Notes under the pieces: model-generated | Seen by the model: the letters and a program-made list of their open reading frames with translations, nothing else | What the model was told of the DNA's origin: nothing | The model's database searches: none | In this document: one piece after another, positions 1-7,431 of the stretch | Numbering within the stretch: the first letter of the stretch is position 1 | How the letters are laid out: each line of letters opens with the position of its first letter | Position numbers and translations under genes: made by a program | From: CAZTDD01 sp964612675 | GTDB lineage: Bacteria; Hinthialibacterota; Hinthialibacteria; Hinthialibacterales; JAKPRU01 | DNA: 19,973 bases | NCBI GenBank assembly: GCA_964612675.1 | Contig: CAZTDD010000126.1 | Coordinates: 1 to 19,973 of the forward strand | Direction of reading: 5' to 3'

Positions 1-273
1 GAGCCTCGCCCTCCCAGTAAACGGCTTCCCCCTTTCCTAACTTAATGACATTGGAACGGGCCTGGGGAGATTCCCCAACTGTTATTCAGGATTCCCCGGA
101 TATGTCACAGAACCCGCGATTGATAGTCTTATTAGCAAGCAGGTGGTTTTGGCATACGGCATACTCCTGATTCCAACAAGTTTGTATTTGTGTAGGTGGT
201 GGATGTGTCTTGCCATACGTATCTGTGGCGCTACAGACGAAAACAAATCATGCCTAAACGGAGGGAACTTTGT
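1..273 (+). promoter_or_regulatory. Leader region upstream of the BON-domain gene
   Basis: I see no gene here. The region holds a short perfect inverted repeat at 63-77 (TGGGGA, 3-base loop, TCCCCA). The hexamer TTCCCC occurs three times on the + strand, at 26-31, 71-76 and 92-97. The last two lie within GATTCCCC and are exactly 21 bases apart, about two helical turns, which would suit a protein binding one face of the DNA. No convincing -35/-10 pair could be assigned. A strong ribosome binding site, GGAGGG at 260-265, lies 8 bases before the ATG at 274 and fixes the start of the next gene. A regulatory role for the repeats is inference. Confidence 0.3.
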
Positions 274-1803
274 ATGTATCGCATGGGAAAAGAGAGTAGA
301 AAAATTTTACTGTTACTTACGTTCGCGCTGTTTCTCGGCAGTGCGCCCGGCATTCAGGCAAAACAAAATCAGCCGACGATCAAGGACAGCAAGATTGCTC
401 AAGCCATCGAAATCGAACTTCTTACAGATGACTCTGTAAGCGCGCATTTGATCGATGTGGAAGTGGAAGACGGTATTGTCAATCTTTCGGGGTCCATAGA
501 CAACATCCTCGCGAAAGACCGAGCCACAAAAATCGCGGAAAGTATAAAGGGTGTTCGTGCTGTGACGAATCGTATCACAGTCAAGCCGCCTAAACGCAAT
601 GATGAGACAATCGAGGGAGACATTCGTCAGGCGTTCCAGGAGGACCAGGCAACGGATTCTTACCAGATCGATGTGAACGTCGACGACGGTGAGGTTACAT
701 TGCGAGGTACGGTTGATTCATGGGCTGAGAAAAGCCTTTGTGGAGAAGTCGCGAAAAGTGTGACAGGCGTAAAATCACTTCAAAACAACATAACAATCAG
801 CTACGCGGCGGAACGCTTGGATAATGAAATTGCCACGGAAATTCGTCGACGGTTGGAATCGGATATATGGGTCAACGCCTACTTGCTCGACGTGGAAGTC
901 GATGATGGCAAAGTCGAACTCAGCGGAACGATGGGCAGCGCGGCGGAGAAGAGAAGGGCTGCTTCCCTGGCCTGGGTGTCCGGCGTTGTTGACGTGGACA
1001 GTACGGATGTCGACGTGGATTGGTGGGCACGCGACAAGATGCAGCGAAGGGAAATTTACGCCGACCGGAGCGACAAAGAGATTGAAGAGGCGGTAAGAGA
1101 CGCCTTTCTTTACGATCCGAGGGTTTTCAGTTTCCAGCCTGATGTTGAAGTGAACGACGGTGTTGTGACGCTCTCGGGAGAAGTGGGCAACCTAAAAGTG
1201 AAACGAGCGGCGGAACAGGACGCCAAAAACACCGTTGGAGTCTGGCGTGTCAAGAACTACATCCGCGTTCGGCCTGCCGCGTATGTTAGCGATGCCGAAA
1301 TCGAGGACCGTATCGATAAGGCGCTCGAGCGGAACGCTTATACCTATCGTCCCGAAATCACGCCGGTTGTTGTGAACGGCAAGGTATACCTTTACGGAAC
1401 GGTCGACTCTGAGTTTGAAAAGGAACAAGCCGAAGAAGTTGTGTCCAAAGTGAAAGGCGTCATCGAGGTCGAAAACCACATCGATGTCGACTTCACGTGG
1501 ACCTACAAAACGGATTGGGAAATCAAGGAAGATATTCAGAGTGAATTGTGGTGGAGTCCATTTGTTGACAGCGATGAAATTACAGTGAGTGTCGATAACG
1601 CCGAGGCTACGCTCTCCGGAACAGTTGACACGTGGGGCGAGGTGCAAGCTGCGGTTGATAACGCCTATGAGGGAGGCGCACGCAGTGTGGTGAACGATCT
1701 CAAAGTCCGCTACGGTCCGCGTTATTACAGACCGGGGACTACGGCTTACGGTGCACCAGGGTATGAGTATTTGGATTATTACGATTATTACCAAGCACCG
1801 TAA
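274..1803 (+). CDS. Secreted protein with six BON domains
   Basis: This 509-residue protein starts with a Sec-type signal peptide: a basic n-region (MYRMGKESRK), a leucine-rich core and a likely cleavage after GIQA at about residue 29. It then consists almost entirely of six BON repeats, starting near residues 35, 109, 182, 265, 338 and 412. Each begins with an acidic/basic helix (D-x-x-I-x-x-x-I), has a central strand of the type DVEVDDGxVxLSG and ends in G-V-x-x-V-x-N-x-I-x-V. The tail is tyrosine-rich. BON domains occur in periplasmic OsmY-like stress proteins and are thought to bind phospholipid membranes. I infer an envelope-protecting role in the periplasm or at a membrane. The ATG at 274 is preferred over the in-frame GTG at 196 because of GGAGGG at 260-265 and because the signal peptide then sits at the N-terminus. 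A terminator follows directly, so it is probably transcribed alone. Confidence 0.9.
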   Translation: MYRMGKESRKILLLLTFALFLGSAPGIQAKQNQPTIKDSKIAQAIEIELLTDDSVSAHLIDVEVEDGIVNLSGSIDNILAKDRATKIAESIKGVRAVTNRITVKPPKRNDETIEGDIRQAFQEDQATDSYQIDVNVDDGEVTLRGTVDSWAEKSLCGEVAKSVTGVKSLQNNITISYAAERLDNEIATEIRRRLESDIWVNAYLLDVEVDDGKVELSGTMGSAAEKRRAASLAWVSGVVDVDSTDVDVDWWARDKMQRREIYADRSDKEIEEAVRDAFLYDPRVFSFQPDVEVNDGVVTLSGEVGNLKVKRAAEQDAKNTVGVWRVKNYIRVRPAAYVSDAEIEDRIDKALERNAYTYRPEITPVVVNGKVYLYGTVDSEFEKEQAEEVVSKVKGVIEVENHIDVDFTWTYKTDWEIKEDIQSELWWSPFVDSDEITVSVDNAEATLSGTVDTWGEVQAAVDNAYEGGARSVVNDLKVRYGPRYYRPGTTAYGAPGYEYLDYYDYYQAP

Positions 1804-1830
1804 CCACTCTGCAACCTGTTGATCGAGCTG

Positions 1831-1873
1831 AAAGCCGAACGACGACCGGCACACGGTGTTTCGTTCGGTTTTT
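1831..1873 (+). terminator. Rho-independent terminator after the BON gene
   Basis: CCGAACGA at 1835-1842 pairs perfectly with TCGTTCGG at 1861-1868. The stem can be lengthened outward by AAAG against TTTT with one G-T pair, and a small inner hairpin (ACCG 1845-1848 with CGGT 1854-1857) fills the loop. Five T residues follow at 1869-1873. It begins 27 bases after the BON stop codon. This is the clearest intrinsic terminator in the window and separates the BON gene from the dehydrogenase. Confidence 0.85.
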
Positions 1874-2007
1874 CATCTCCCATTTTTCGAAGAGAAACTC
1901 TCGGTCGATCTTCAACGAGATCGATTGGAGCGATCCATTGAGCAACTACACGCGGACTACACAAATTCTATTTAGAACGTACTACTTCACGGAGGGACCG
2001 GTGAATT

Positions 2008-3015
2008 ATGAAAATTACTATTTTTGAAGTCGAGCCCTGGGAGCAAGAAGCGTTTGAGGAACTGAAAGGCGATCAAGATGTTGTATTCCTCCAACAGGCA
2101 TTGGACGAAACAAGCCTGGGCGCTCATGACGACGCCGAAGTAATCTCTACGTTCATATATTCAGATTTATCGCGTACGATTCTGCAGGGATTTCCTCAGT
2201 TGAAAATGATCGCGACGCGTTCGACGGGATTCGATCATATTGACCTCGATTATTGTCGCGAGCATGGAATCACGATTGCCAACGTGCCTACATACGGTCA
2301 GAACACCGTTGCGGAGCACGTGTTCGGCCTTTTGCTTACTCTTAACCACAACCTCTATCAGGCCGTTGATCGAACGAGAAGGGGCGATTTCTCTCCGAAG
2401 GGCCTCGAAGGGGTTGACCTGTATGGAAAAACATTAGGTGTTGTGGGGACGGGCGACATCGGATTGTGTGTCATCCGTATCGCAAATGGTTTTGGTATGA
2501 AGGTTATCGCATTCGACGTGCAACCGGATGCGGACACCGCGAAAGAATTCGGATTTGAATATGTGGATATGAAGCAACTTTTGTCCGAGTCGGACTTTAT
2601 CACGTTGCATGTTCCGGGAAATGAAAAGACGCGGAATATGATCTCGGAAACAGAGTTCGATCAAATGAAGGACGGCGTGGTTTTGATCAACACGGCACGC
2701 GGATCGATTCTGAACATACAAGCGTTGGTTCGGGCGCTGGCCGAGGGAAAAGTCGCGGGTGCCGGCCTGGATGTTCTACCGGAAGAGCCGGTGATTCGGG
2801 AGGAGGCGGAGCTGTTACGGTCCGTATATCAGAAGAAGCACAACCTTGAAGACCTCCTGGCGAATCATGTCCTTCTTCGTCTCCGAAATGTAGTTGTCAC
2901 TCCCCACAGCGCATTCAATACACACGAAGCCGTTCGGAGGATAATGAGTACAACAGTTGAGAACATCAAGAGTTTTATCGCCGGCGAACCCCAAAACGTA
3001 GTAGGAAACACATAA
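2008..3015 (+). CDS. D-2-hydroxyacid (D-lactate type) dehydrogenase
   Basis: This 335-residue cytoplasmic NAD-dependent oxidoreductase is likely to reduce pyruvate (or a related 2-oxoacid) to the D-hydroxyacid and regenerate NAD+. The Rossmann motif GTGDIG is at 147-152, with Asp170 at the end of the second strand, typical of NAD preference. The catalytic triad of the family is present: Arg231 in NTARGS, Glu260 in PEEP and His300 in TPHSAF. An insert of about 30 residues between Glu260 and His300 (IREEAELL...) is seen in D-lactate dehydrogenase-like members. The length is normal. GGAGGG at 1991-1996 lies 11 bases before the ATG, slightly long but acceptable. Only 79 bases, with no visible terminator, separate it from atpD, so read-through into the ATPase operon is possible. 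The exact substrate cannot be told from sequence; D-lactate is the best guess. Confidence 0.88.
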   Translation: MKITIFEVEPWEQEAFEELKGDQDVVFLQQALDETSLGAHDDAEVISTFIYSDLSRTILQGFPQLKMIATRSTGFDHIDLDYCREHGITIANVPTYGQNTVAEHVFGLLLTLNHNLYQAVDRTRRGDFSPKGLEGVDLYGKTLGVVGTGDIGLCVIRIANGFGMKVIAFDVQPDADTAKEFGFEYVDMKQLLSESDFITLHVPGNEKTRNMISETEFDQMKDGVVLINTARGSILNIQALVRALAEGKVAGAGLDVLPEEPVIREEAELLRSVYQKKHNLEDLLANHVLLRLRNVVVTPHSAFNTHEAVRRIMSTTVENIKSFIAGEPQNVVGNT

Positions 3016-3094
3016 CCAACGTTCAACGGATGCGTTCACCCGCTTTGTCTGGGCAGGCTAAATGGATCGAACATTATTTTGTATGCTTTGAAGG

Positions 3095-4480
3095 ATGAAT
3101 GATCAAACTAGTGTGAACACAGGCAAAATCGTATCGGTGCGCGGAAGCGTCGTCGACGCCCGTTTCACGGCTCAGCCGCCCGCCATTCACAATGTTCTTC
3201 GAGCGGGGGAGGAGAAGAACATCGTCATTGAGGTTCTCACCCACCTGGACCCGCACACAGTCCGAGGAATTGCACTCACGTCTACACAAGGGTTACAGAT
3301 TGGTGGAAACATTACCGATACAGGGGCCGGTTTGCAGGTACCCGTCGGTCGGAAAGCCCTCGGCAGAGTGTTCAACGTGTTCGGCGAGACAATCGACAAT
3401 GGAGATATGATCGAAGAGGTCGAACGACGCTCCATCCATCAACCCTCTCTGTCACTCGAACAACAATCGACCATAACCGAAGTTTTTCAGACAGGTATCA
3501 AAGCGATCGATATTCTCTCTCCGTTGGAACAGGGCGGCAAAGCAGGTCTGTTCGGCGGAGCGGGCGTTGGAAAGACCGTTTTGATTATGGAAATGATCAA
3601 CAACATGGTCGGGAAACACGAAGGAGTGAGTTTTTTTTGTGGGATAGGGGAGCGGTGTAGGGAGGGGGAGGAGATGTACCGAGAGATGAAGGAAGCCGGT
3701 GTGCTCGAGAATACGATCATGGTTTTCGGCCAGATGAACGAGCCGCCTGGGGCACGGTTTCGCGTGGGACACGCGGCGCTGACGATGGCGGAGTATTTCC
3801 GGGACGACGCAAATCAGGATGTGCTGCTTCTGATCGACAATATTTTCCGGTTTATTCAGTCCGGGATGGAGGTCTCTGGTCTGATGGGGCAACTTCCATC
3901 GCGTCTTGGTTATCAGCCGACACTCGGAACGGAACTGGCGGAGCTGGAGGAACGGATCTGCAATACGAAATCGGGAGCGATCACGTCGGTGCAGGCGGTA
4001 TATGTTCCTGCGGACGATTTTACCGACCCGGCGGCGGTTCATACATTCGGTCATCTCTCCGCCTCGATTGTCCTTTCTCGAAAGAAGGCCAGCGAAGGTC
4101 TTTACCCGGCAATTGACCCTCTTCAATCGACCTCGAATATGCTCGTGCCGCATATCGTCGGGGAGCGGCATTACGCGGTCGCACGCGAAATCCGGAAGAC
4201 TCTGGCGAATTACGAGGAACTCAAAGACATTATCGCGATGCTCGGGATGGAGGAATTATCTCAAGAGGATCGTCGTGTCGTATATCGGGCGCGACGTTTG
4301 GAGAGATTCCTGACGCAGCCGTTTTATGTGACAGAACAGTTTACAGGGTACGAAGGAAGAATGGTCGATTTGGAAGACACCATCGACGGGTGCGAACGGA
4401 TACTCAACGATGAATTTTCCGATTATTCGGAACGTTCACTCTATATGATCGGAACAATTGACGAGGTCAAGGAGAAATGA
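3095..4480 (+). CDS. atpD: N-ATPase F1 beta subunit
   Basis: This 461-residue catalytic beta subunit hydrolyses or makes ATP in the alpha3beta3 head. The Walker A motif GGAGVGKT is at 154-161, the E-R pair at 186-187 lies in GERCREG, and the Walker B aspartate is Asp248 in LLLIDNIFRF. The strings GYQPTL and PADDFTDPA are also conserved. Standard F-type beta subunits have Thr where Cys188 stands in GERCREG; I recall Cys here as usual in N-ATPases. Beta as the first gene, followed by epsilon, is the N-ATPase order rather than the normal atpIBEFHAGDC order. The ATG at 3095 follows GAAGG with essentially no spacer, and a stop lies just upstream in frame, so no longer start exists. Initiation may be weak or coupled to upstream translation. 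The stop overlaps the atpC start (ATGA, 4477-4480). Confidence 0.97.
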   Translation: MNDQTSVNTGKIVSVRGSVVDARFTAQPPAIHNVLRAGEEKNIVIEVLTHLDPHTVRGIALTSTQGLQIGGNITDTGAGLQVPVGRKALGRVFNVFGETIDNGDMIEEVERRSIHQPSLSLEQQSTITEVFQTGIKAIDILSPLEQGGKAGLFGGAGVGKTVLIMEMINNMVGKHEGVSFFCGIGERCREGEEMYREMKEAGVLENTIMVFGQMNEPPGARFRVGHAALTMAEYFRDDANQDVLLLIDNIFRFIQSGMEVSGLMGQLPSRLGYQPTLGTELAELEERICNTKSGAITSVQAVYVPADDFTDPAAVHTFGHLSASIVLSRKKASEGLYPAIDPLQSTSNMLVPHIVGERHYAVAREIRKTLANYEELKDIIAMLGMEELSQEDRRVVYRARRLERFLTQPFYVTEQFTGYEGRMVDLEDTIDGCERILNDEFSDYSERSLYMIGTIDEVKEK

Positions 4481-4866
4481 ATCTGAAAGTGCTGTTGCCG
4501 ACGGAGATTTTTCTGGACGATGAAGTGACACAGGTTACGGCGGAGGCACAAAATGGACTGTTTTCTCTACTCCCCCGTCATATCGATTTCGTCACGGCTC
4601 TGGTCCCTGGTTTACTTTCTTTCGAATCCGAGAAGGAGGGGGAAGTGTTCATGGCCGTTGATGAGGGGATCCTCGTGAAAACCGGACAGCGAGTCATGGT
4701 TTCGACGCGAAATGCCATTCGTGGGCCGGACCTTGGCGACTTGAGACAGGCGGTGGAAGAACGGTTTCTTGTATTGGAAGATCGGGAGAAGCAAACACGA
4801 ACCGCGATGGCGAGAATTGAAGCGGATTTCGTTCGACGTTTTTTGGAGATCGGAAGAAATGCCTGA
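4477..4866 (+). CDS. atpC: N-ATPase F1 epsilon subunit
   Basis: This 129-residue epsilon subunit belongs to the central stalk and couples gamma rotation to the c-ring. The N-terminal part (about 1-85) is the beta-sandwich domain, with the typical start MNLKVLLPTEIF and the segment NGLFSLLPRHIDFVTALVPG. The C-terminal part (about 90-127) is a short helical hairpin. Its start overlaps the atpD stop by 4 bases and its stop overlaps the atpQ start by 8 bases, so translation of the three genes is likely coupled. In standard F-ATPases the epsilon C-terminal helices can inhibit hydrolysis; whether this holds here cannot be read from sequence. Confidence 0.95.
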   Translation: MNLKVLLPTEIFLDDEVTQVTAEAQNGLFSLLPRHIDFVTALVPGLLSFESEKEGEVFMAVDEGILVKTGQRVMVSTRNAIRGPDLGDLRQAVEERFLVLEDREKQTRTAMARIEADFVRRFLEIGRNA

Positions 4867-5173
4867 CGATTCAGCAACGGAACGGGAAAAAAGGCAAACC
4901 GGAGAGTTCAAAGAATGCGTTGGGCGGAAGGAACAGCGCAAAATGCGCTATAGAGGGGAGAGGGATCGGGGCATTTGGTTTGGGCTGGGAATGTTTGGAT
5001 TGGTCGGATGGTCCGTGGCGATTCCCACTCTGATCGGTATCGCCGTTGGGATTTGGATCGACAGAACCTGGCCAAGCCGTCACTCGTGGACCCTGATGTT
5101 TCTTTTCGTCGGTGTTGTTCTCGGGTGTCTGAATGCATGGTTTTGGGTGAAACGCGAGAGCAGACATGACTGA
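4859..5173 (+). CDS. atpQ: N-ATPase membrane subunit AtpQ
   Basis: This small membrane protein of 104 residues is characteristic of N-ATPase operons, where it occupies the place of AtpI/AtpZ-like proteins. A charged cytoplasmic N-terminus (1-38) precedes two membrane segments at about 40-66 and 77-97. The linker carries DRTWPSRHSW, and the conserved string GLGMFGLVGWS lies in the first segment. The ATG at 4859 overlaps the atpC stop by 8 bases. An in-frame ATG farther upstream would overlap atpC by about 100 bases and is rejected. The role of AtpQ is not firmly known. By analogy with AtpI/AtpZ it may help c-ring assembly or ion handling in the membrane. The stop overlaps the antiporter start by 8 bases. 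Confidence 0.9.
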   Translation: MPDDSATEREKRQTGEFKECVGRKEQRKMRYRGERDRGIWFGLGMFGLVGWSVAIPTLIGIAVGIWIDRTWPSRHSWTLMFLFVGVVLGCLNAWFWVKRESRHD

Positions 5174-6395
5174 AAGTGGTTTGTCATATCCCACTGTGAT
5201 TCTTCTGACGGGCGGGATTGTCGTTCTGACTGTTTTGATCCGGTCCGGTCTCGAGCGGATTCGTATGCCTTCCTTGATCGGGTTTCTGCTTCTGGGGTTT
5301 CTAATGAAAGTGATCGACGTATATTGCTTCGATTTTTTGGGCGATTCGGAGCATCTCTTCCATTTTCTCGCAAAACTCGGGTTAGTTGTTCTTTTGTTCC
5401 GTGTGGGGCTGGAGAGTAATCTGGAAGGACTTTTGAATCAGTTGGGGCGAGCCAGTGTGATTTGGCTGGTAAACGTCATTGCAATATGGCTGGTCGGGTA
5501 TTCCGTGTCTTACTATCTTCTCGGTTTGGAGGTAGTTACTTCTCTTACGGTCGCGACTGCATTTACAGCAACAAGCGTCGGTATTTCGGTGGCGGTCTGG
5601 CAAAATGCAAATGCCATCGATACCCCGAACGGTGAGTTGCTTATCGATGTTGCAGAGTTGGACGATATATCCGCTGTGATCTTAATGGCTCTCCTTTTCA
5701 CGATTATTCCAGTCCTCCGAGAATCGGGAGGCGGGTCTATTCTCTTATTAATTGTGGAGAACTCCGCGGTCTTTCTCTTAACACTTTTCGTGTTCGGATT
5801 ATTTTGTTTTCTGTTTTCTCAATATTGTGAGCGCAGAGTGACAGCTTTTTTTAAGACTTTGGACTCTCCTTCGGATCCGTTGCTCGTCGTTGTCGGGATT
5901 GGATTTATTATTGCAGCTTTTGCCGGTCTGTTGGGTTTTTCACTTGCGATCGGCGCCTTTTTCGGAGGACTTGTTTTCAGCCGGGACCCCAGAGCGGTCA
6001 AGCTGGAGGGACGCTTTCTTCCGTTGTACGAATTGTTCAGTCCGTTTTTCTTTTTGGGGATTGGACTGAGCATGGACCCCAAAACAATTGTACAGGCACT
6101 CGCCATGGGATCGATTTTGCTAACTGCGGCGATTCTCAGCAAAATAGTCGCAGTCGGCATCCCCGTTCTTCTGATGGAAGGTTGGATTCCCGCACTGTTG
6201 ATCGGTGTGAGCATGGTGCCGCGCGCCGAGATCGCGATGGTTGTGATGCATAAAGGGCTGAATCTCGGAGAATGGGCGGTTCCCTCGCAGGTATTCGGTG
6301 CGATGGTTGTGGTCTGTCTTGCGACGTGCATCCTGGCCCCGTTGGTACTCAAGCCGATGCTGACCCGCTGGCCGCAGAAAGGAGAGGCGACATGA
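5166..6395 (+). CDS. CPA2-type cation:proton antiporter embedded in the N-ATPase operon
   Basis: This 409-residue integral membrane protein has about 12 hydrophobic segments and belongs to the monovalent cation:proton antiporter-2 (Kef/NapA-like) group. The paired ion-binding acids are Asp166-Asp167 in VAELDDISAV, preceded by the helix-break string TATSVGIS (about 134-141). A second signature, VPRAEIAMVV, gives Pro352, Arg353 and Glu355. The Asp-Asp pair is associated with electrogenic exchange in NapA/NhaA-like proteins. There is no C-terminal nucleotide-binding (TrkA-N) domain, unlike full KefB/KefC. The gene lies between atpQ and atpR, where typical N-ATPase operons have nothing. It overlaps atpQ by 8 bases and atpR by 4, so it is translated as part of the operon. 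The exported cation (Na+ or K+) is not determined. Confidence is high for the family and moderate for the functional link. Confidence 0.9.
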   Translation: MTESGLSYPTVILLTGGIVVLTVLIRSGLERIRMPSLIGFLLLGFLMKVIDVYCFDFLGDSEHLFHFLAKLGLVVLLFRVGLESNLEGLLNQLGRASVIWLVNVIAIWLVGYSVSYYLLGLEVVTSLTVATAFTATSVGISVAVWQNANAIDTPNGELLIDVAELDDISAVILMALLFTIIPVLRESGGGSILLLIVENSAVFLLTLFVFGLFCFLFSQYCERRVTAFFKTLDSPSDPLLVVVGIGFIIAAFAGLLGFSLAIGAFFGGLVFSRDPRAVKLEGRFLPLYELFSPFFFLGIGLSMDPKTIVQALAMGSILLTAAILSKIVAVGIPVLLMEGWIPALLIGVSMVPRAEIAMVVMHKGLNLGEWAVPSQVFGAMVVVCLATCILAPLVLKPMLTRWPQKGEAT

Positions 6396-6697
6396 CAGTG
6401 GAGTGGAACGAACTGCTTTTCGCGTTGATCGGAGGAATGGCTATTGGGGTGTTCTACTTCGGAGGGTTATGGTGGACCGTGAAACGACTGACCGTATCGC
6501 GACAGCCTGTACTGTGGGGATTTGGAAGTTTCTTCATTCGGGCTGTTGTCAGTCTCGCAGCGTTTTACCTTGTAACCGGTCTTCAGTGGGAGCGGCTCGC
6601 CGTTTGCCTGTTCGGATTCATGCTGGTCAAAGTCGTGTTGGTACGCCTGGTATGGCATGACCTGCGTGTCGAGATTCCAAAGGAAGGGGTCCAGTAA
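6392..6697 (+). CDS. atpR: N-ATPase membrane subunit AtpR
   Basis: This 101-residue membrane protein is the second N-ATPase-specific small subunit. It has three hydrophobic segments, at about 8-28, 42-62 and 68-86. Conserved-looking polar positions include the string GGLWWTVKRL (24-33), Arg50 in GSFFIRAVVSL and Arg85 near the C-terminus. AtpR has been proposed to interact with the c-ring; its role is not settled. The ATG at 6392 overlaps the antiporter stop by 4 bases (ATGA). An upstream in-frame ATG at 6272 would overlap the antiporter by over 120 bases and is rejected. The stop codon TAA shares its last A with the atpB ATG. Confidence 0.92.
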   Translation: MTVEWNELLFALIGGMAIGVFYFGGLWWTVKRLTVSRQPVLWGFGSFFIRAVVSLAAFYLVTGLQWERLAVCLFGFMLVKVVLVRLVWHDLRVEIPKEGVQ

Positions 6698-7431
6698 TGG
6701 AACTGAAGGACATCAGCCCGGACCAAGTACTTTATTGGCAATGGGGACCGCTGCAGCTGAACTCCACGATCGTGTACACGTGGGGGACGATGATCTTTCT
6801 GGTTGTTGTTTCCTGGTTGGTTACCCGCAAACTGACGTCGGATGTTCGCACCTCGCGTCTGCAAAATCTCCTCGAGGTTATTGTATCCAGTACGCGAAAT
6901 GAAATCCGGCAGGTGGCACAACAGGATCCGGGGATCTACCTGCCGTTTGTCGGCTCACTATTCCTATATATCTTCATGTGCAATGTACTTTCGGTGGTGC
7001 CTGGATATACAGCGCCGACCGGTTCCCTCTCAACGACGGCCGCTCTGGCAATTTGCGTATTTGTTGCCGTTATCGTCTACGGGGTGTGGCAACAAGGTGT
7101 GCGGGGTTATCTCAAGCACTATATTGAACCCACGCCTTTCATGCTCCCGTTTAACGTCATGGGGGAACTTTCCAGAACGCTTGCTTTGGCCGTCCGTTTG
7201 TTCGGGAATATCATGAGCGGTACGAAGATTGTCGCTATATTATTGGCGGTAGCACCTCTCTTCTTTCCGATTCTGATGCACGCTCTCGGTTTGCTGACGG
7301 GAATTATTCAGGCATACATCTTTGCAATTTTGGCCATGGTGTACATCGCATCCGCTACGCGGGCGCATCATGAAAAACAGCAGGAGCAAGAGGAAGAGAC
7401 GCAAGGGAAAGGAGAAGAAAGCTATGGATAG
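6697..7431 (+). CDS. atpB: N-ATPase F0 subunit a
   Basis: This 244-residue subunit a forms the ion half-channels of the stator. The essential arginine is Arg167 in ALAVRLFGN, and the neighbouring FNVMGELSRTLALA segment matches the family. Five or six membrane helices can be seen, ending near the IQAYIFAILAMVYI segment. After about residue 220 the protein ends in a very hydrophilic tail rich in Glu, Gln and Lys. The DNA encoding this tail is purine-rich and contains the ribosome binding site for atpE (AAAGGAG at 7408-7414), so part of its composition may serve translation of the c subunit. The start overlaps atpR by one base and the stop overlaps atpE by 8 bases. Confidence 0.96.
   Translation: MELKDISPDQVLYWQWGPLQLNSTIVYTWGTMIFLVVVSWLVTRKLTSDVRTSRLQNLLEVIVSSTRNEIRQVAQQDPGIYLPFVGSLFLYIFMCNVLSVVPGYTAPTGSLSTTAALAICVFVAVIVYGVWQQGVRGYLKHYIEPTPFMLPFNVMGELSRTLALAVRLFGNIMSGTKIVAILLAVAPLFFPILMHALGLLTGIIQAYIFAILAMVYIASATRAHHEKQQEQEEETQGKGEESYG

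Noticed and set aside
1192..1854. Long open frame of about 220 codons on the - strand opposite the BON gene
   Set aside because: It lies wholly opposite a well-supported coding gene with clear domain repeats, reaches into the terminator region, and its translation shows no recognisable domain.
3625..3675. Possible frameshift or sequencing error at a T8 run and G-rich stretch in atpD
   Set aside because: The reading frame continues through GERCREGEEMYREM, which matches the N-ATPase beta family, so the frame is intact.
3452..4171. Open frame of about 239 codons on the - strand opposite atpD
   Set aside because: It is a shadow of the highly conserved beta subunit; the product is rich in Arg and His with no domain-like pattern.
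5819..6352. Open frame of 177 codons on the - strand opposite the antiporter
   Set aside because: It is a shadow of a hydrophobic gene; its composition is Pro/Thr/Ser/Lys-rich as expected from the reverse complement of membrane codons.
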